Shown: positions 44,829 to 57,172 of the stretch, one piece after another
Layout: every line of letters begins with the position of its first letter
Position numbering within the stretch: position 1 is the first letter of the stretch
Assembly: GCF_040183065.1 (NCBI RefSeq)
Contig: NC_091132.1
Location: 159,500,102 to 159,564,101, forward strand
DNA length: 64,000 nt
Source of the DNA: Periplaneta americana
Taxonomy: Eukaryota; Arthropoda; Insecta; Blattodea; Blattidae
Reading direction: 5' to 3'
Position numbers and translations under genes: made by a program
Notes under the pieces: generated by a model
Told to the model about the DNA's origin: nothing
What the model saw: only the letters and a program-made list of their open reading frames with translations
Database searches by the model: none

Positions 44829-45325
44829 TTACTTACTTACAAATGACTTTTAAGGAATCCGCAGGTTCATTGCCGCCCTCACATAAGCCCGCCATCAGTC
44901 CCTAACCTGTGCAAGATTAATCCAGTCTCTATCATCATATTCCACCTCCCTCAAATCCATTTTAATATTATCCTCCCATGTACGTCTTGGCCTCCCCAAA
45001 GGTCTTTTTTCCTCCTGTCTCCCAACTAACATTCTATATGCATTTCTGGGTTCGCCCATACGTGTTACATGCCCTGCCCGTCTCAAACGTCCGGATTTAA
45101 TGTTCCTAATTATGTCCGGTGAAGAATACAATGCATGCAGTTCTGCGTTGTGTAACTTTCTCCATTCTCCTGTAACTTCATCCCTCTTAGCCCCAAATAT
45201 TTTCCTAAGAATCTTATTCTCAAATACCCTTAATGTCTATTCCTCTCTCAAAGTGAGAGTCCAGGTTTCACAACCATTCAGAACAACCGGTAATATAACT
45301 GTTTTGTAAATTCTAACTTTCAGAT
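44829..45325 (-). mobile_element. LINE reverse-transcriptase tail, copy 4
   Basis: Minus-strand match to copies 1-3 from VRIYKTVILPVVL (right end) to the 3' tail (left end, TTTTAAGGAATCCGCAGGTT on the plus strand). It includes KILRKIFGAKRDEVTGEW, LRRAGHVTRMG and EKRPLGRPRRTWEDNIK. One early stop (in LTLREE) and small changes break it. Confidence 0.85.
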
Positions 45326-45552
45326 TTTTTGACAGGAGACTAGATGACAAAAGCTTCTCAACCGAATATTTACTAGCAGAACAATTTCATTAACCAAGAA
45401 TACAAGTATATTCAGCTATTCGATACATTCATTTATTGTTATAAATTAATGCTTTAAAATTACTTTTTCTACAGAAGTCACACATTTCATTAGTTTGATG
45501 TTACACCCTTTTTCGAGGAAAGTCTTCAATTACTGACCATGTGAAAGAATGA

Positions 45553-46392
45553 CAGAGTCAACTCTGGTTATAATGAACTCGGTTATAGTGAACATTCGGC
45601 TATAGTGAACCTAAATCGTTGGTCCCGACCCGCATACATTAAAAAGTACATTAATATTTCCGTTTATAGTGAACCCTCACTTCGATTATAGTGAACCTAA
45701 AACTACAAATTCGAAGAAAATATTGTATGTACCAGTAATTTTAAAATGACCAATATGATAATTATGAAAATCCTTTCTCATATATACTTTCAAGAATATG
45801 TTTAGAATAAAAATTCAGAACTGCTACTCGTGAAGTGCATTGAAGGAAAAAGGAAGGATCTCTTTAGCGTTTTGTACAACATGAAACATGTTAAAGAGAA
45901 TAGTGTATGCACTGAAGGATAAATAGAGGAAGGATTAGTTCTGACTCCTTTAAAAGAGGTTATTAGAAGAACAGGAAGAGAAAGTGTTACCAGTATCTTT
46001 TGTAAAGTGGAGTACAGCAATGACCAAAGGATTAAGTTTTAATGATTCTCAACCATCCTTCCCGAATCTTTGTAAAAGTAAACTCGGGAAAATCCGAAGG
46101 CCGAGTACACAGTAAGTACTTAGTGGAAGGGGGTACGAAGTTTGTCAATGCCTTCTGCCTACAAGTATTGAACTATGAACATCAGTATGTCGAAGCGTAA
46201 AGTGTTTACATAGGTAGATAAGCGAACATTATTACTGATATTGAACGTGATCTGTCCCAAGCGAACATTTATACTGTATGTATAGCAACGTCTATAATAT
46301 AAAAACATACACTTCAGTTTTAGTTATCATCGGATATATGTAGTGAACGAAATATGCTGGTCAGCAATTTTCACTATAACCGGATTTGACTG
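45553..46392. mobile_element. Pogo/Tigger-like element remnant
   Basis: The left end CAGAGTCAACTCTGGTTATA and the right end (reverse complement) CAGTCAAATCCGGTTATAGT are imperfect inverted repeats, and TA follows the right end. GGTTATAGTGAAC-type units recur four times near the left end. A MSKRKVFT peptide (46192) resembles the start of Tigger transposases but no DDE core remains. Confidence 0.6.
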
Positions 46393-48292
46393 TATTTATA
46401 AATTTCAGTGCTGAGGGAAAATTTGTTAAGGTATGATGTAGTAATTTATTAACGTGTTATTGTGCAGATTCGATAAATAACCAGATTAATATATAGTCAC
46501 TTCATAATAACATTTACTTTGCCAATTAGCAGAGAGTAAGATGGAAAGCTTTCCATTTTGCCATCATCATGAATATCCATCATGCTCTCCTAAACTAAAA
46601 ATACATCTTGCTCTTCGAATATCAATTTATTTTACGGTTCTGTACTTAAAGAGCATAAACTTTTATAACTTTATACACAATAATTTACCCTACCTATTGA
46701 TATATTTACATGACTGGACCATAAGGTATTGCAGAAAGTACATGATAATAACTACTTTAACATAAGAACACAATAAATTGTTACTAAACTCTCAGTGTTG
46801 CCACTACATTTCTTCTACATTCCAGTTCACAAAATTGAAATATCTGTGGTCGGTAAAGACCACACTGCACCATCTGTTGATATTAACGAGAAATAATGAT
46901 TTCACATCTTGCCCGCACTTTCCCTCTTGCCCTCCACTCTCCTACATGTACCCAATCACTAAAAGAGAAATAGCGACCCGTGCATGCCTTAAATAAAAAA
47001 CAAATTAAATAAAAGGCGTAATTTCCTTCCCAGTCCAAGAAATATTAAATAGGAATAAATTAAAAAGCGGACAACTTTTTCTGGAATGAGATTAGCCATA
47101 TCAATGGCCCAGAAGCAGACTGTTCCAAGTCCATTTTACTATTTTTTTTCAGGAGAGCTATTTTAAACTCCTGACAATGAAAGCTTCATGAAACAATTTG
47201 GAATAGCTTCATAGCAACCTTATGGAGAGGAATATTTACAATTTGGTTCGATTCATATATGCAGACAAGAGCTGGAACACAATCAAACACAGATTTCTTT
47301 CTTATAAAAAGTTGGACTTAGAACAGTCTGGTTCTTAGCCATCGATATGACATTCTGAAAAAAAAAAAGGGAAAACTATTTAGGCTAATTGTAATTCAGT
47401 TGTAAAACACTCCTAAAAATCTCCACATTTCAACAAGAGAGCAATATAAGGATGTATAAGATACAGAGATAAATTGTGCATATGGGCAAAGGGTGAAAAT
47501 TTTCTTTGCATTGCTGATACAATTGTAGCCAGTCAACCTCTCATCTGTCTCTAATATACATTATTTAACGTCTGTGAAATTAATTATAACTACATTAAAA
47601 AAGTCTGAGTCTACAAGAATAAAATATGGAAGTCTTACCTTAGTAGTCAACAGTTTTTAGGGTTCATAGTACTGATCTAACGAGCCACCTAGCTTATGGA
47701 TTAAAAGTTTAATTTGATATTTTTACAGAAAGACACAAAAGTCTCATAAAATGTTATTTTACTGTCATTTCACAGAAGCACATACATTTCGCATTTTGCA
47801 GTCAATTTCGAATTTTGTGACGGATTTAAAAATTGTAATATATTCAATATGATTTAAAACATCAAAATATTTACTTTACAGCATTTTGGCAAATTCGCAT
47901 TTAGTGTGATTGCGAAAATCTACCATCTCTACCTATAAGGAGATTATCTCTGGAAGGAATGTACACATTATGTAACATGATAATGGCAGCCACAATACTG
48001 TAAAATCATACAAGGATCATGCGCCTAACTTAAACTAATAGTACGAGTATATTATTATGATGTACCGAAGTACATATGATATTTCCGTGCAGATATTCTG
48101 CGTCATCTTTCATCTTTCATTAAACTAATAGGCCTATGGGTTCGGCATGTATACAGTGTGTCTTAATTAAATGTATAGGCCATAGATGCTGACTACAGGC
48201 ATGCTCGGTTCCTCGGGCATACACTGGAAAGAAAGTGGCATGTTCAGTAAACCCGCTCATGTGATTTCTACTTCTTGAATTTATTGTTATTA
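46393..48292. other. No gene recognised
   Basis: About 1.9 kb of AT-rich DNA between zinc-finger genes 1 and 2; only short unlinked frames. Confidence 0.5.
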
Positions 48293-48570
48293 TTATTGTT
48301 GTTTTTGTTGTAACCTAACTTTACTTATTATGAGAGTTGAAGAGCAGTTTTTGCTCTCACAGGTGTGCATTTTAATAAGTATTCAACTCAACGCAACAAT
48401 GAAAATGTTTTCTTTCCATGTGAAACTATCATATTCTGGAGAGACAGATTTGACAACATCTGTTTGTTGCGTTGAGTTGAATATTTATTACAATGCACAC
48501 CTGTGAGAGCAAAAACTGCTCTTTAACTCTCATAAGTAGTAAAGTTAGGTTACAACAAAAACAACAATAA
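48293..48570. mobile_element. Foldback element, 107-base arms
   Basis: Arms 48293-48399 and 48464-48570 are near-perfect inverted copies (GTTGTAACCTAACTTTAC..., CTCTCACAGGTGTGCATT, TTCAACTCAACGCAACAA) around a 64-base loop. Outside both arms are ATT/AAT microsatellite runs, which may be the target or grown from the ends. Confidence 0.85.
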
Positions 48571-48574
48571 TAAC

Positions 48575-48609
48575 AACAATAACAATAATAATAATAATAA
48601 TAATAATAA
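48575..48609. repeat. (AAT)n/(AAC)n microsatellite
   Basis: AAT and AAC units adjoining the foldback element. Confidence 0.85.
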
Positions 48610-49040
48610 CATAGTTATGTTATATACTCATTTGCAGTGTGAATAAATATATACATACATAAATTACGTTACAAATTTTACAGAGATACTAACCACGGCA
48701 TTTAATGGGACATTACAAAGCAAATTTGATAGCTGAATTCAAGGCATCCCTGACCAGTGTCAAGCTGTTGTAAATCATCGTGAAAACAAAACACGGTAAT
48801 AATATCACAAGAAAGCTTTAAACAGACTTATCAATCTTCTTTGTGTAATTATATAATTATCTCTGTTCCCGGCGTTTCTTTTCTTTGTTTCTCGGTAGTA
48901 CTTAAGAATACTCTAGAAAATTATGTAGAAAAAAATTGAACTTAATCAATTATATTAGTATATAAAATAATAGACGACCAATTACATTTTAAAACCCTAC
49001 TTATTACTCAGAAGGTGATTTCTCTTATGAAGAACTCTGG
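48610..49040. other. No gene recognised
   Basis: AT-rich sequence immediately downstream of zinc-finger gene 2; it could hold the 3' UTR, but I see no decisive signal. Confidence 0.4.
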
Positions 49041-49119
49041 AAACAATTCTCGGACAAGGGATTGAACGATTTCTCACCTGTGTGAATATGTTCCCAAGCG
49101 TCCCAACTGCGAGAAACAA

Positions 49120-50363
49120 CTATAACAATGATTGCAGTCGAATTACATGTCGCTCGTGTGCGCGTGAGTGTATTCGTAAGTGTCCCGCTTTTGAGAAACA
49201 TTTACCACACGTATCACACATGTAAGGCGTCTCCTCTGTGTGTTTAAGTGAATGTCTTCTCAACCGTCCAGACTCTAAGAAACATTTACCGCACACATCG
49301 CATTTGAAAGGCTTTTCTCCTGTATGTGCTAAGGCATGTCTCTTTAGACTTGAAGAAGTTGGGAAACGCTTCTGACAAAATTCACACTCGAATGGCTTCT
49401 CACCTGTGTGAGAGGTGGAATGCTTTTTTAAATGATCAGATCGGGAAAAGCATGCTTCACAGACATCACACTTGAATGGTTTTTCGCCTGTATGCACGCG
49501 TGCATGCTCTTTCAAATTACCTGCTTGCGAAAAACACATATCACATTCATCGCATTTGAAAGGTTTCTCCCCACTATGCACGAGTTTATGCCTGGTTAAA
49601 TGGAAGTACTGCGAAAAACTCTTCTCACAGACATCGCATTTATAAGGTTTCTCTCCAGTATGTATGCGTGCATGTATATTTAAAATTGTAGAACTGGAGA
49701 AACACTTTTCACAGACATTACATTTAAACGGTTTCTCGCCTGTGTGGACGAGTGCATGCTTTTTCAAATAACCCGATCTAGAAAAAGTCATTTCACATTC
49801 ATCGCATTTAAATGGTTTCTCGCCCGAATGTACTCGTACATGAGTAAATAGATTAGAATACTGTGTGAAACTCTTACCACAGACGTCACATTTAAATGGT
49901 TTGCCCCCTGTGTGTAGTCGTGCATGCTGCTTTAAATAATCCGACCGTGAAAAGGATTTTTCGCATACATCACACTTGAATGGTTTCTCTCCCGTATGCA
50001 CACGTGCATGCAACGTTAGACTGGAATAATGCGAGAAACTTTTCTCACAGATGTCGCATTTAAATTGTTTTTCGCCTTTATGTTCGCTGGTTTGATTATG
50101 TAGTCCTGAAGAACTCGACAAAGACTTATCCCAAACGCCGGATTTCAATGGTTTCTTGCCTCTGTGTTCACGTGTATGGATATTGTGCTTTTCCAAGTCC
50201 GAGAAATGCTTTCCACAGTCATTGCACTTGAATGGTTTCGGCATCACATCTCCTTCCGCTGTGCTCTCGTGACACGAGTCTTCCTGCAAAGAGGGAAATG
50301 AAAAAGATGACAGATCAGTAGCTGAAAACTTAGCATACTGGGTTCCTAAGCTTGAGTCCAAAA
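49120..50363 (-). CDS. Zinc-finger gene 2, terminal exon: thirteen finger units
   Basis: The exon carries about 414 residues to the stop. Finger 1 (FKCNDCGKHF) begins near residue 45; finger 2 is degenerate, with both Cys lost (KSGVWDKSL); eleven classical C2H2 fingers follow to the C-terminus with TGEKPFKC linkers. Many fingers use CEKSF rather than CGKCF, which differs from gene 1. The acceptor AAATCCTCTTCAG before 50363 sets an open frame (LDSSLGTQYAKF) but needs one base from the preceding exon, not two as in gene 1. Downstream, in another frame past the stop, a decayed fourteenth finger (FDCNHCYSCFSQLGRL, about 49060-49125) shows that the C-terminus has been shortened. Nuclear DNA-binding role inferred. 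Confidence 0.88.
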
Positions 50364-50417
50364 CTGAAGAGGATTTAAATTCACATACAATATTTAATAG
50401 AAAACTTTATTTATGCT

Positions 50418-50855
50418 AGACAACATCGTGTACGACATGCTTTGGCGACATTGTTAGAAACTTTAAATTGGGAGATTCATGAGGAAGTACATTGTGTATC
50501 ATCAGATGGTTCTTTTAGACGGTCAGACATTATTGCTATTAACAGATCCTTAAAACGGGCTCTTGTTCTTGACCCTACTATCCGTTTCGAAAGAAACCTA
50601 CATTAAGCCACCGAAGTTGATATTGAGATGAAGTGTATATATGAACCTTGTGTGCCGTATCTTTCTCAAAAGTACAACGTCCCTTTTAAACAATGCTCCG
50701 TCATTGCTTTGCTGTTTGGCAGTAGAGGTTCAATTACAAAATTCACATGGAATTATCTTAAGGAACTTCACATTATTTTTGATTATGTTACAGTATGTCT
50801 ATTCTTATAAATATTATCAAGGATTCTCTCAAATATTACATCATCATCTCTATTT
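50418..50855 (+). mobile_element. LINE fragment with restriction-like endonuclease
   Basis: The plus strand reads LLETLNWEIHEEVHCVSSDG, FRRSDIIAINRSLKRALVLD, PTIRFERN, then EMKCIYEPCVPYLSQKYNV, LLFGSRGSITKF and WNYLKEL. The R-x-D-I-I-A followed by V-L-D fits the PD-(D/E)xK endonuclease at the C-terminus of R2/R4-like LINEs. No RT is present and one stop interrupts it. It lies just upstream of the finger exon of gene 2, in its intron. Confidence 0.55.
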
Positions 50856-51021
50856 CAATTAATCCACTTATATTTGCCTCTAACAATTAACTTTCTTTTT
50901 TCTTTAATGTATCCATCACATTTTATTGCTTCCATTATTACCGCACGACTGATCAGAAGATTACAGAGAGCATTATTGGTACAATTTATTAGTATATTTC
51001 TCTATTCAACTACACATTAAA

Positions 51022-51122
51022 ACAGTAGTTCCCAATCTTTTTTGACTGTCGACACAAGTTACTGAACGCCCAGGATATCGCGACACACTTATTTGACGAC
51101 GATGATGATGATGATGATGATG

Positions 51123-51168
<46 letters not shown>

Positions 51169-51903
51169 CAACAATTACTTTTTTTTTAGAAAAAGGTGTA
51201 GAATATTTTATGGTGGACAGGGAGATGATAACTGTTCACTGCACGGGAATTTTGTCGTTTTTAACCTCCTTTTCGTGCAAATAACACTTTTAAGATCTAA
51301 GCGGAATTCAAAGAAAAACATTATTAAAAACATAGTTATCCACACATATTTCGGTTCCATGATGAAAATTGCAACAAAATGGTGCTGGAACACTGTTCCA
51401 GCGCGTTCTGCCACAAAAAAAAAGCACTCATAACAACTTATATGTAGTTTCGGACATCCAGTGTTGTAGATATGTTGATGTTAAGACGCAATCGATAACT
51501 GTAAAAGAACAAGCAGCTACTTGAGTGGCATTAGAAAAAAAACATAGGTAAATGTCAAAAATCCCAACCCATCTACGTGGATTTCCAATAAAAAATTTTA
51601 TTATCGTTATTGAAAACTCGCCTATTTAAATTAATGTGAAGTCTGTGTTTGGTGAGTTGCACAGACTTTTTCAATACGTGGCCTTATGGTTGAAAAACTG
51701 AAATGACAAGTGAGCATTGTTGCAGGTGTTCACGTTTCATTGGTAAAACTGTCTCAAAATAAAATATACCATAACAGAGACTTCATTGCAAATAAAAATG
51801 CGTTGTAAAGAAACTTTCTGCATCGCATAAAATTTATTTTTCAATTCCAAAATTTCGCGACACATTCCATGGAGCTGTGCGACACACTGATTGTGAACCC
51901 CTC
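51022..51903. mobile_element. hAT-like non-autonomous element (882 bp)
   Basis: Flanked by CATTAAAA (51014-51021) and CATTAAAC (51904-51911), an 8-base target duplication with one mismatch. Ends CAGTAGTTCCCAATC and, reverse complemented, GAGGGGTTCACAATC; both are followed by GCGACACA(C/T) motifs. No coding capacity. It contains the microsatellite at 51100-51175. Confidence 0.8.
51100..51175. repeat. (GAT)n(AAT)n microsatellite
   Basis: Eight GAT units grading into about 14 AAT units. Confidence 0.9.
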
Positions 51904-51933
51904 CATTAAACGAGTACTCCCATCCTCAACTAC

Positions 51934-53851
51934 TTTCATCACGTGTATCTTCTGTACTAGTTCCTTGTTTCTACTAGATCGCTAATAGATTCTACAATTC
52001 CTTGGTTTCATGATCCTTTTCATCACGTGTATTTTCTGTAGTAGTTTCCTGTTTTTACTAGATCGCTAATAGATTCTACAATTCCTTGCTTTCATGATCT
52101 ATTTCATCACGTGTATCTTCTATACTAGTTTCTTGTTTCTACTAGATCGCAAATAGATTCTACAATTCCTTGGTTTCGTGATCCTTTTCATCACGTGTAT
52201 TTTCTGTACTAGATTCCTGTTTTTACTAGATCGCTAATAGATTCTACAATTCCTTGGTTTCGTGATCCTTTTCATCACGTGTATTTTCTGTACTAGATTC
52301 CTGTTTTTACTAGATCGCTAATAGATTCTACAATTCCTTGATTTCGTGATCATTTTCATGACATGTATTTTCTGTACTAGTTTCCTGTTTTTACTAGATC
52401 GCTTATAGATTCTACAATTCCTTGGTTTCGTGATCCTTTTCATCACGTGTATTTTCTGTACTAGATTCCTGTTTTTACTAGATCGCTAATAGATTCTACA
52501 ATTCCTTGATTTCGTGATCATTTTCATGACATGTATTTTCTGTACTAGTTTCCTGTTTTTACTAGATCGCTTATAGATTCTACAATTCCATGCTTTCGTG
52601 ATCCTTTTCATCACGTGTATTTTCTGTACTAGTTTCCTGTTTTTACTAAATCGCTAATAGATTCTACAATTCCTTGGTTTCGTGATCCTTTTCATCACGT
52701 GTATTTTCTGTATTAGTTTTCTGTTTTTACTAGATCGCTAATAGATTCTACAATTCCTTGGTTTCGTGATCCTTTTCATCACTTGTATTTTCTGTATTAG
52801 TTTCCTGTTTTTACTAGATCACTAATAGATTCTACAATTCCTTGGTTTCGTGATCATTTTGATGCCTGACATGTATTTTCTGTACTAGTTTCCTGTTTTT
52901 ACTAGATCGCTAATAGATTCTACAATTCCTTGGTTTCGTGATCATTTTCATGACATGTATTTTCTGTACTAGTTTCCTGTTTTTACTAGATCGCTAATAG
53001 ATTCTACAATTCCATGCTTTCGTGATCCTTTTCATCACGTTTATTTTCTGTACTAGTTTCCTATTTTTACTAAATCGCTAATACATTCTACAATTCCTTG
53101 GTTTCGTGATCCTTTTCATCACGTGTATTTTCTGTACTAGTTTCCTGTTTTTACTAAATCGCTAATAGATTCTACAATTCCATGCTTTCGTGATCCTTTT
53201 CATCGCGTGTATTTTCTGTACTAGTTTCCTGTTTTTACTAAATCGCTAATAGATTGTACAATATCTTGGTTTCGTGATCCTTTTCATCACTTGTATTTTC
53301 TGTATTAGCTTCCTGTTTTTACTAGATCGCTAATAGATTCTACAATTCCTTGGTTTCGTGATCATTTTCATGACATGTATTTTCTGTACTAGTTTCCTGT
53401 TTTTACTAGATCGCTAATAGATTCTACAATTCCTTGGTTTCGTGATCATTTTGATGACATATATTTTCTGTACTAGTTTCCTGTTTTTACTAGATCGCTA
53501 ATAGATTCTACAATACCTTGGTTTCGTGATCCTTTTCATCACTTGTATTTTCTGTATTAGTTTCCTGTTTTTACTAGATCGCTAATAGATTCTACAATTC
53601 CTTGGTTTCGTGATCATTTTGATGACATGTATTTTCTGTACTAGTTTCCTGTTTTACTAGATCGCTAATAGATTGTACAATTCCTTGGTTTCGTGATCAT
53701 TTTCATAACTTGTATTTTCTGTACTAGTTTCCTGTTTTTACTAGATCGCTAATAGATTTAACAATTCCTTGGTTTCGTGATTTTTTTCATCACGTTTATT
53801 TTCTGTACTAGTGTCCTGTTTTTACTCGATGGCTAATAGATTCTACAATTC
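51934..53851. repeat. Satellite-like array, 84-base unit, about 23 copies
   Basis: Unit landmarks are TTTTCATCACGTGTATTTTC, TGTACTAGTTTCCTG, TTTTTACTAGATCGC, TAATAGATTCTACAATTCC and TTGGTTTCGTGATCC. Starts at 51937, 52021, 52105 and 52189 fix the period at 84. Copies differ by a few bases. Two versions of one segment alternate irregularly: ATCCTTTTCATCACGTG and ATCATTTTCATGACATG. The array sits in an intron of zinc-finger gene 2. No open frame runs through it. Confidence 0.95.
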
Positions 53852-54269
53852 CTACTTCAGTTTTCCTTTTCTGGCATAGAATTTTACTCATTATGAACAA
53901 TGAGTTTGCTGACTTAAATTATATCAATTCATAACTTCCGTGAACAGCTGCCAACCTGACTGTTGGACAACAAATATAAAAGTAATAAACTGATACTGAA
54001 AGCATTCGGAATAGAACACATTTTTCTGTTTTGAGTTGCGTATCAACCCATGAAGTCTATGGAGCAGGAAAGCAGAGTACCGATTTATGAGTAATCAAAA
54101 TAGTAGTTCAATTCGTGAACATCCGCCAGAATATTTATCATACATTTTACTGTCAATAAATCGCAATTTAAAAAACAAAATGGTGTCATTGTTTACCACC
54201 AGAAAAAACCATAGGTTCTAAGTAAGATACATCTTTCGAGCTAAGGTGCATAACGCAATATATCAGTTA
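53852..54269. other. No gene recognised
   Basis: AT-rich intronic DNA of zinc-finger gene 2. Confidence 0.5.
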
Positions 54270-54277
54270 GTTAGAAC

Positions 54278-54926
54278 CAGTGAGGGAAGTGGGGAAAAAA
54301 ACCAGAGGCGGTATGCTACCCCTAGATTTTCCCTGGCATATCTCGATTTAAAAAGGCGTAGGCCTACCACTCTTTTTACAACATGCACGTACATGATATA
54401 TACAATAAACTGTTTCGTGTAGTCAGTAACGCAAGTCTTTGAAATTTACGCAACACATTAAATTTCTTAACAAAATAATTTCAAGTTACTTCCGTTATTT
54501 ACTAGATTATTTTTCAATGTCCATTGAGACTTATCATTTAAAATAATGTTAAAGTATCAAAGCGCGAATACTTAAAATAGTACTGCATGTAACATTATTT
54601 AAATAATATAGATAAGTCACTGAAAAATATTTTAAAAGAATAAGATCTGATGACATAATCACTAAATTGCCAACAATGGCCACAACAAGCTTCAGATCAC
54701 AGCCTTCTCTACTTGAAATGCTACCGCTGTTCAGAGTTCCAGGGGTTGACTTATCAAATAAACGTGTCTAAATACGCGTTGAGTACAGTTGCAGAATGGT
54801 TTAGATTCACGAACCAAACAGATAGTACCCTTTGCTGTGAAAGAATGTATAGGCAAATTTTTACGAATCACATTTTTTCAGTGACGGTATTCCATACTAG
54901 CGCATACTATCTCACTTCCCTCACTG
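54278..54926. mobile_element. hAT-like element (649 bp) with exact 8-base target duplication
   Basis: GTTAGAAC occurs exactly at 54270-54277 and 54927-54934. Inverted ends begin CAGTGAGGGAAGTG on both sides, and a GTATGC motif lies near each end. No transposase frame remains. Confidence 0.9.
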
Positions 54927-54934
54927 GTTAGAAC

Positions 54935-55265
54935 TCATTACAGTGTTATCTGCAATCCATAGTGTCGTGCTTTATTGACCCAGTGGCTCTTCCATTGTCA
55001 TGTTTCAATTTAACATTTATCTAACATCTATCCTGCTTTGACTGTTACGCTCTCAGTCTAAAAGGAGCAGGTTTTGGATATCTTTGAAGTGATGGAGTAA
55101 CGACAATAACAGAAAATATTTCCACAATTATAGAATGTTGTGTCTGTTTATGAATCCATAACAATTTATTCCAGAAATGTTCCTTTTCTGACGAAGACAC
55201 AGATGTCGTAAATTTCTCTATTGTTATAAGTTACTAATAAAATGATTCTATCATTAAATTCTACA
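54935..55265. other. No gene recognised
   Basis: Spacer between two transposons in an intron of zinc-finger gene 2. Confidence 0.5.
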
Positions 55266-55910
55266 ATTCTACTGGGTTAGCGGGCCTTTCGTTCACTACC
55301 TTTTGTCCACAATTTGTTTCGTCCATTACCTTTCGTCCTCGCTGTCTTGTCCACAACCAATTGGTCCATATAATTAACATCCATCAATTCCTTTTTGTCC
55401 ACATCTTTTATATCCCTAACCTCTCGTCCATCTCAGACTGCATCTGCAGGCACTGATTATCACTGAGAAGCCACAATGTTGTTTGTGGCTACCATTTGTA
55501 CCTTTACAAGATGTTTTCGAAATATTTGATTTTATGGCAGAAAGAGCAACAGAAGATATTGAAGAAGTTATATAATCGTGGGCGTAATGCAAGGTTTCCA
55601 CTGGAAACATGGAATGTGTATGAAGCAGTCTTGAGTAGGGAAGAGAGGACTAACAATGCCGCCGAAGGTTGGCAGAGTAAATTAAAAAAACTCATGACTG
55701 TTCATCATCTGAGCATTTGGAAGTTTTCGGAAGTCTTGCTGGATGGACAGAAACAAATGCGAAGGTGATTACTCAATTGTTGGGAGGACACACACGAGTC
55801 TGTGTACCATTAAGTCAGACATATATGTCAATAGTCATGAACGCATCAGGGAAATGGTTACATGGTATGAAGATTACAAGAATAACGGCAGCTGGAAACA
55901 TATCTGAGAG

Positions 55911-56146
55911 TCCACTCCTGTGGAGTAACAGTCAGCGCGTCTGGCTGCGAAACCAGGTGGCCCGGGTTCGAATCCCGGTCGGGGCAAGTTACTTGGTTGA
56001 GGTTTTTTCCGGAGTTTTCCCTCAACCCAATACGAGCAAATGCTGGACCCTGGACTCATTTCACCGACATTATCATCTTCATATCATTCAGACGCTAAAT
56101 AACCTAGATGTTGATACAGCGTCGTAAAATAACCCAATAATTATAT
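55911..56146 (+). mobile_element. tRNA-derived SINE, type B head, in the MULE
   Basis: Full copy with A-box part GTCAGCGCGTCTGGCTGCG, B box GGTTCGAATCCCG, body TTTTTTCCGGAGTTTTCCC and the tail CAGACGCTAAATAACC...CAGCGTCGTAAAATAACCC. The target duplication is CATATCTGAGAG (55899-55910 and 56147-56158), exact. Confidence 0.95.
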
Positions 56147-56302
56147 CATATCTGAGAGGAATTTCATATAAACTAAAAATTAACCCTGCTCAAGTTCTTC
56201 AGGAAGAAGAAAATGATGACTAATCATGTTTATAATACAAACAGCATGTACATCAACAACACTTCTTAATTTAAATAAATTACATTTTCACCAAATGAAA
56301 TA

Positions 56303-56554
56303 TGAAGGGTACACGGGAAAAACGATCAAGGTCCATCAAAAATCAAAATTGAGTTAATAATGCTATCTTATAGTGGAAAAGAAGTACTATCATGTGGTCT
56401 AGCTAGTAATAAGAAATCATCGTTCTTGACATTCCACTACGTCAATTTCTATTAAATACAAACATAACAAAGTATTAAGTGCTTAAACTTTAAAATTCGT
56501 TTTTCTCGAAACTTTCTAAAATGGACCTTGATCGTTATTCCCGTGTACCCTTCA
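56303..56554. mobile_element. TA-flanked MITE (252 bp) nested in the MULE
   Basis: Inverted ends TGAAGGGTACACGGGAAAAA and TGAAGGGTACACGGGAATAA (right, reverse complement) pair for about 34 bases through CGATCAAGGTCCAT. TA is present at both junctions. Likely moved by a Tc1/mariner transposase. Confidence 0.85.
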
Positions 56555-57069
56555 TATGTTTCATGTCATCTGTTTTTTTTTTTTTTGCCATAGTGGATGA
56601 AATAATCAGTAGAGGAAAACATAATGCACGAAGCATGAAATGGACCAAATGGCCAGTGGACAAAACTTAATGGACGAATCGTGAAATGGACAAATGTGTC
56701 GGTGAACAAAAAAAAAAGTGGAAAAAGCGTAATGGACCAAAGGCCCTATAACATTCTACTGATACCATTTCATCTTTCCAAAATAGAAGTGTTAGAACTC
56801 CTGCATTTGCAAGGGCGTAAATTCTTCAGTGGATAGAGATTCACTTTCGACGAACATAATCTACATATTTCATAGACTGAATAGCTATACTGGTTGCTGG
56901 ATCAAGTCTTCATGGGTTCTAACCTAGCCAAGGGAGACGGAATTTGAAGGGCATAAAAATCCTGAAGATGGCTTCCTCCAGAAGGGAAGTACATCTCAGA
57001 GTCCCACAAAGATTTATTGACAGTTATATCAAAACTGGAAAGCACAGACGCGTTTCAATGTAAGTGTTC

Positions 57070-57172
57070 TAACTTGTATTGACTCATTTCACCGGCATTA
57101 TCACCTTCATTTCATTCAGACGCTAAATAACTTGAGATGTTGAAAAGCATCGTAAAATAACCCAATAAATTA
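57070..57172 (+). mobile_element. SINE, 5'-truncated
   Basis: Only the body end and tail remain (GACTCATTTCACCGGCATTA ... CAGACGCTAAATAACTTGAG ... CATCGTAAAATAACCC), matching the SINE at 55911. Confidence 0.85.

Larger units (their letters stand above)
55275..56752 (+). mobile_element. MULE-type DNA transposon remnant with 9-base target duplication
   Basis: ATTCTACTG occurs exactly at 55266-55274 and 56753-56761. Inverted ends share GTTA(GC/TA)GGGCCTTT. Multiple GTCCA/TGGAC units near both ends (for example TTCGTCCATTACC, AATGGACGAATCG) look like subterminal binding arrays. The frame at 55511-55768 reads RFPLETWNVYEAVLSREERT, NNAAEGWQSKL and HHLSIWKF, the C-terminal region of FLYWCH-type MULE transposases. 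A SINE (55911-56146) and a MITE (56303-56554) inserted later. The DDE core is missing. Confidence 0.85.

Noticed and set aside
51934-53851. Regular 84-base array considered as a CRISPR-like array
   Set aside because: Units are contiguous with no unique spacers, and the DNA is eukaryotic; it is a satellite.
55911-55990. tRNA-like sequence with A and B boxes
   Set aside because: It is the head of a SINE with body, tail and target duplication, not a tRNA gene. The same applies at 26200-26267, 31620-31698 and 59192-59245.
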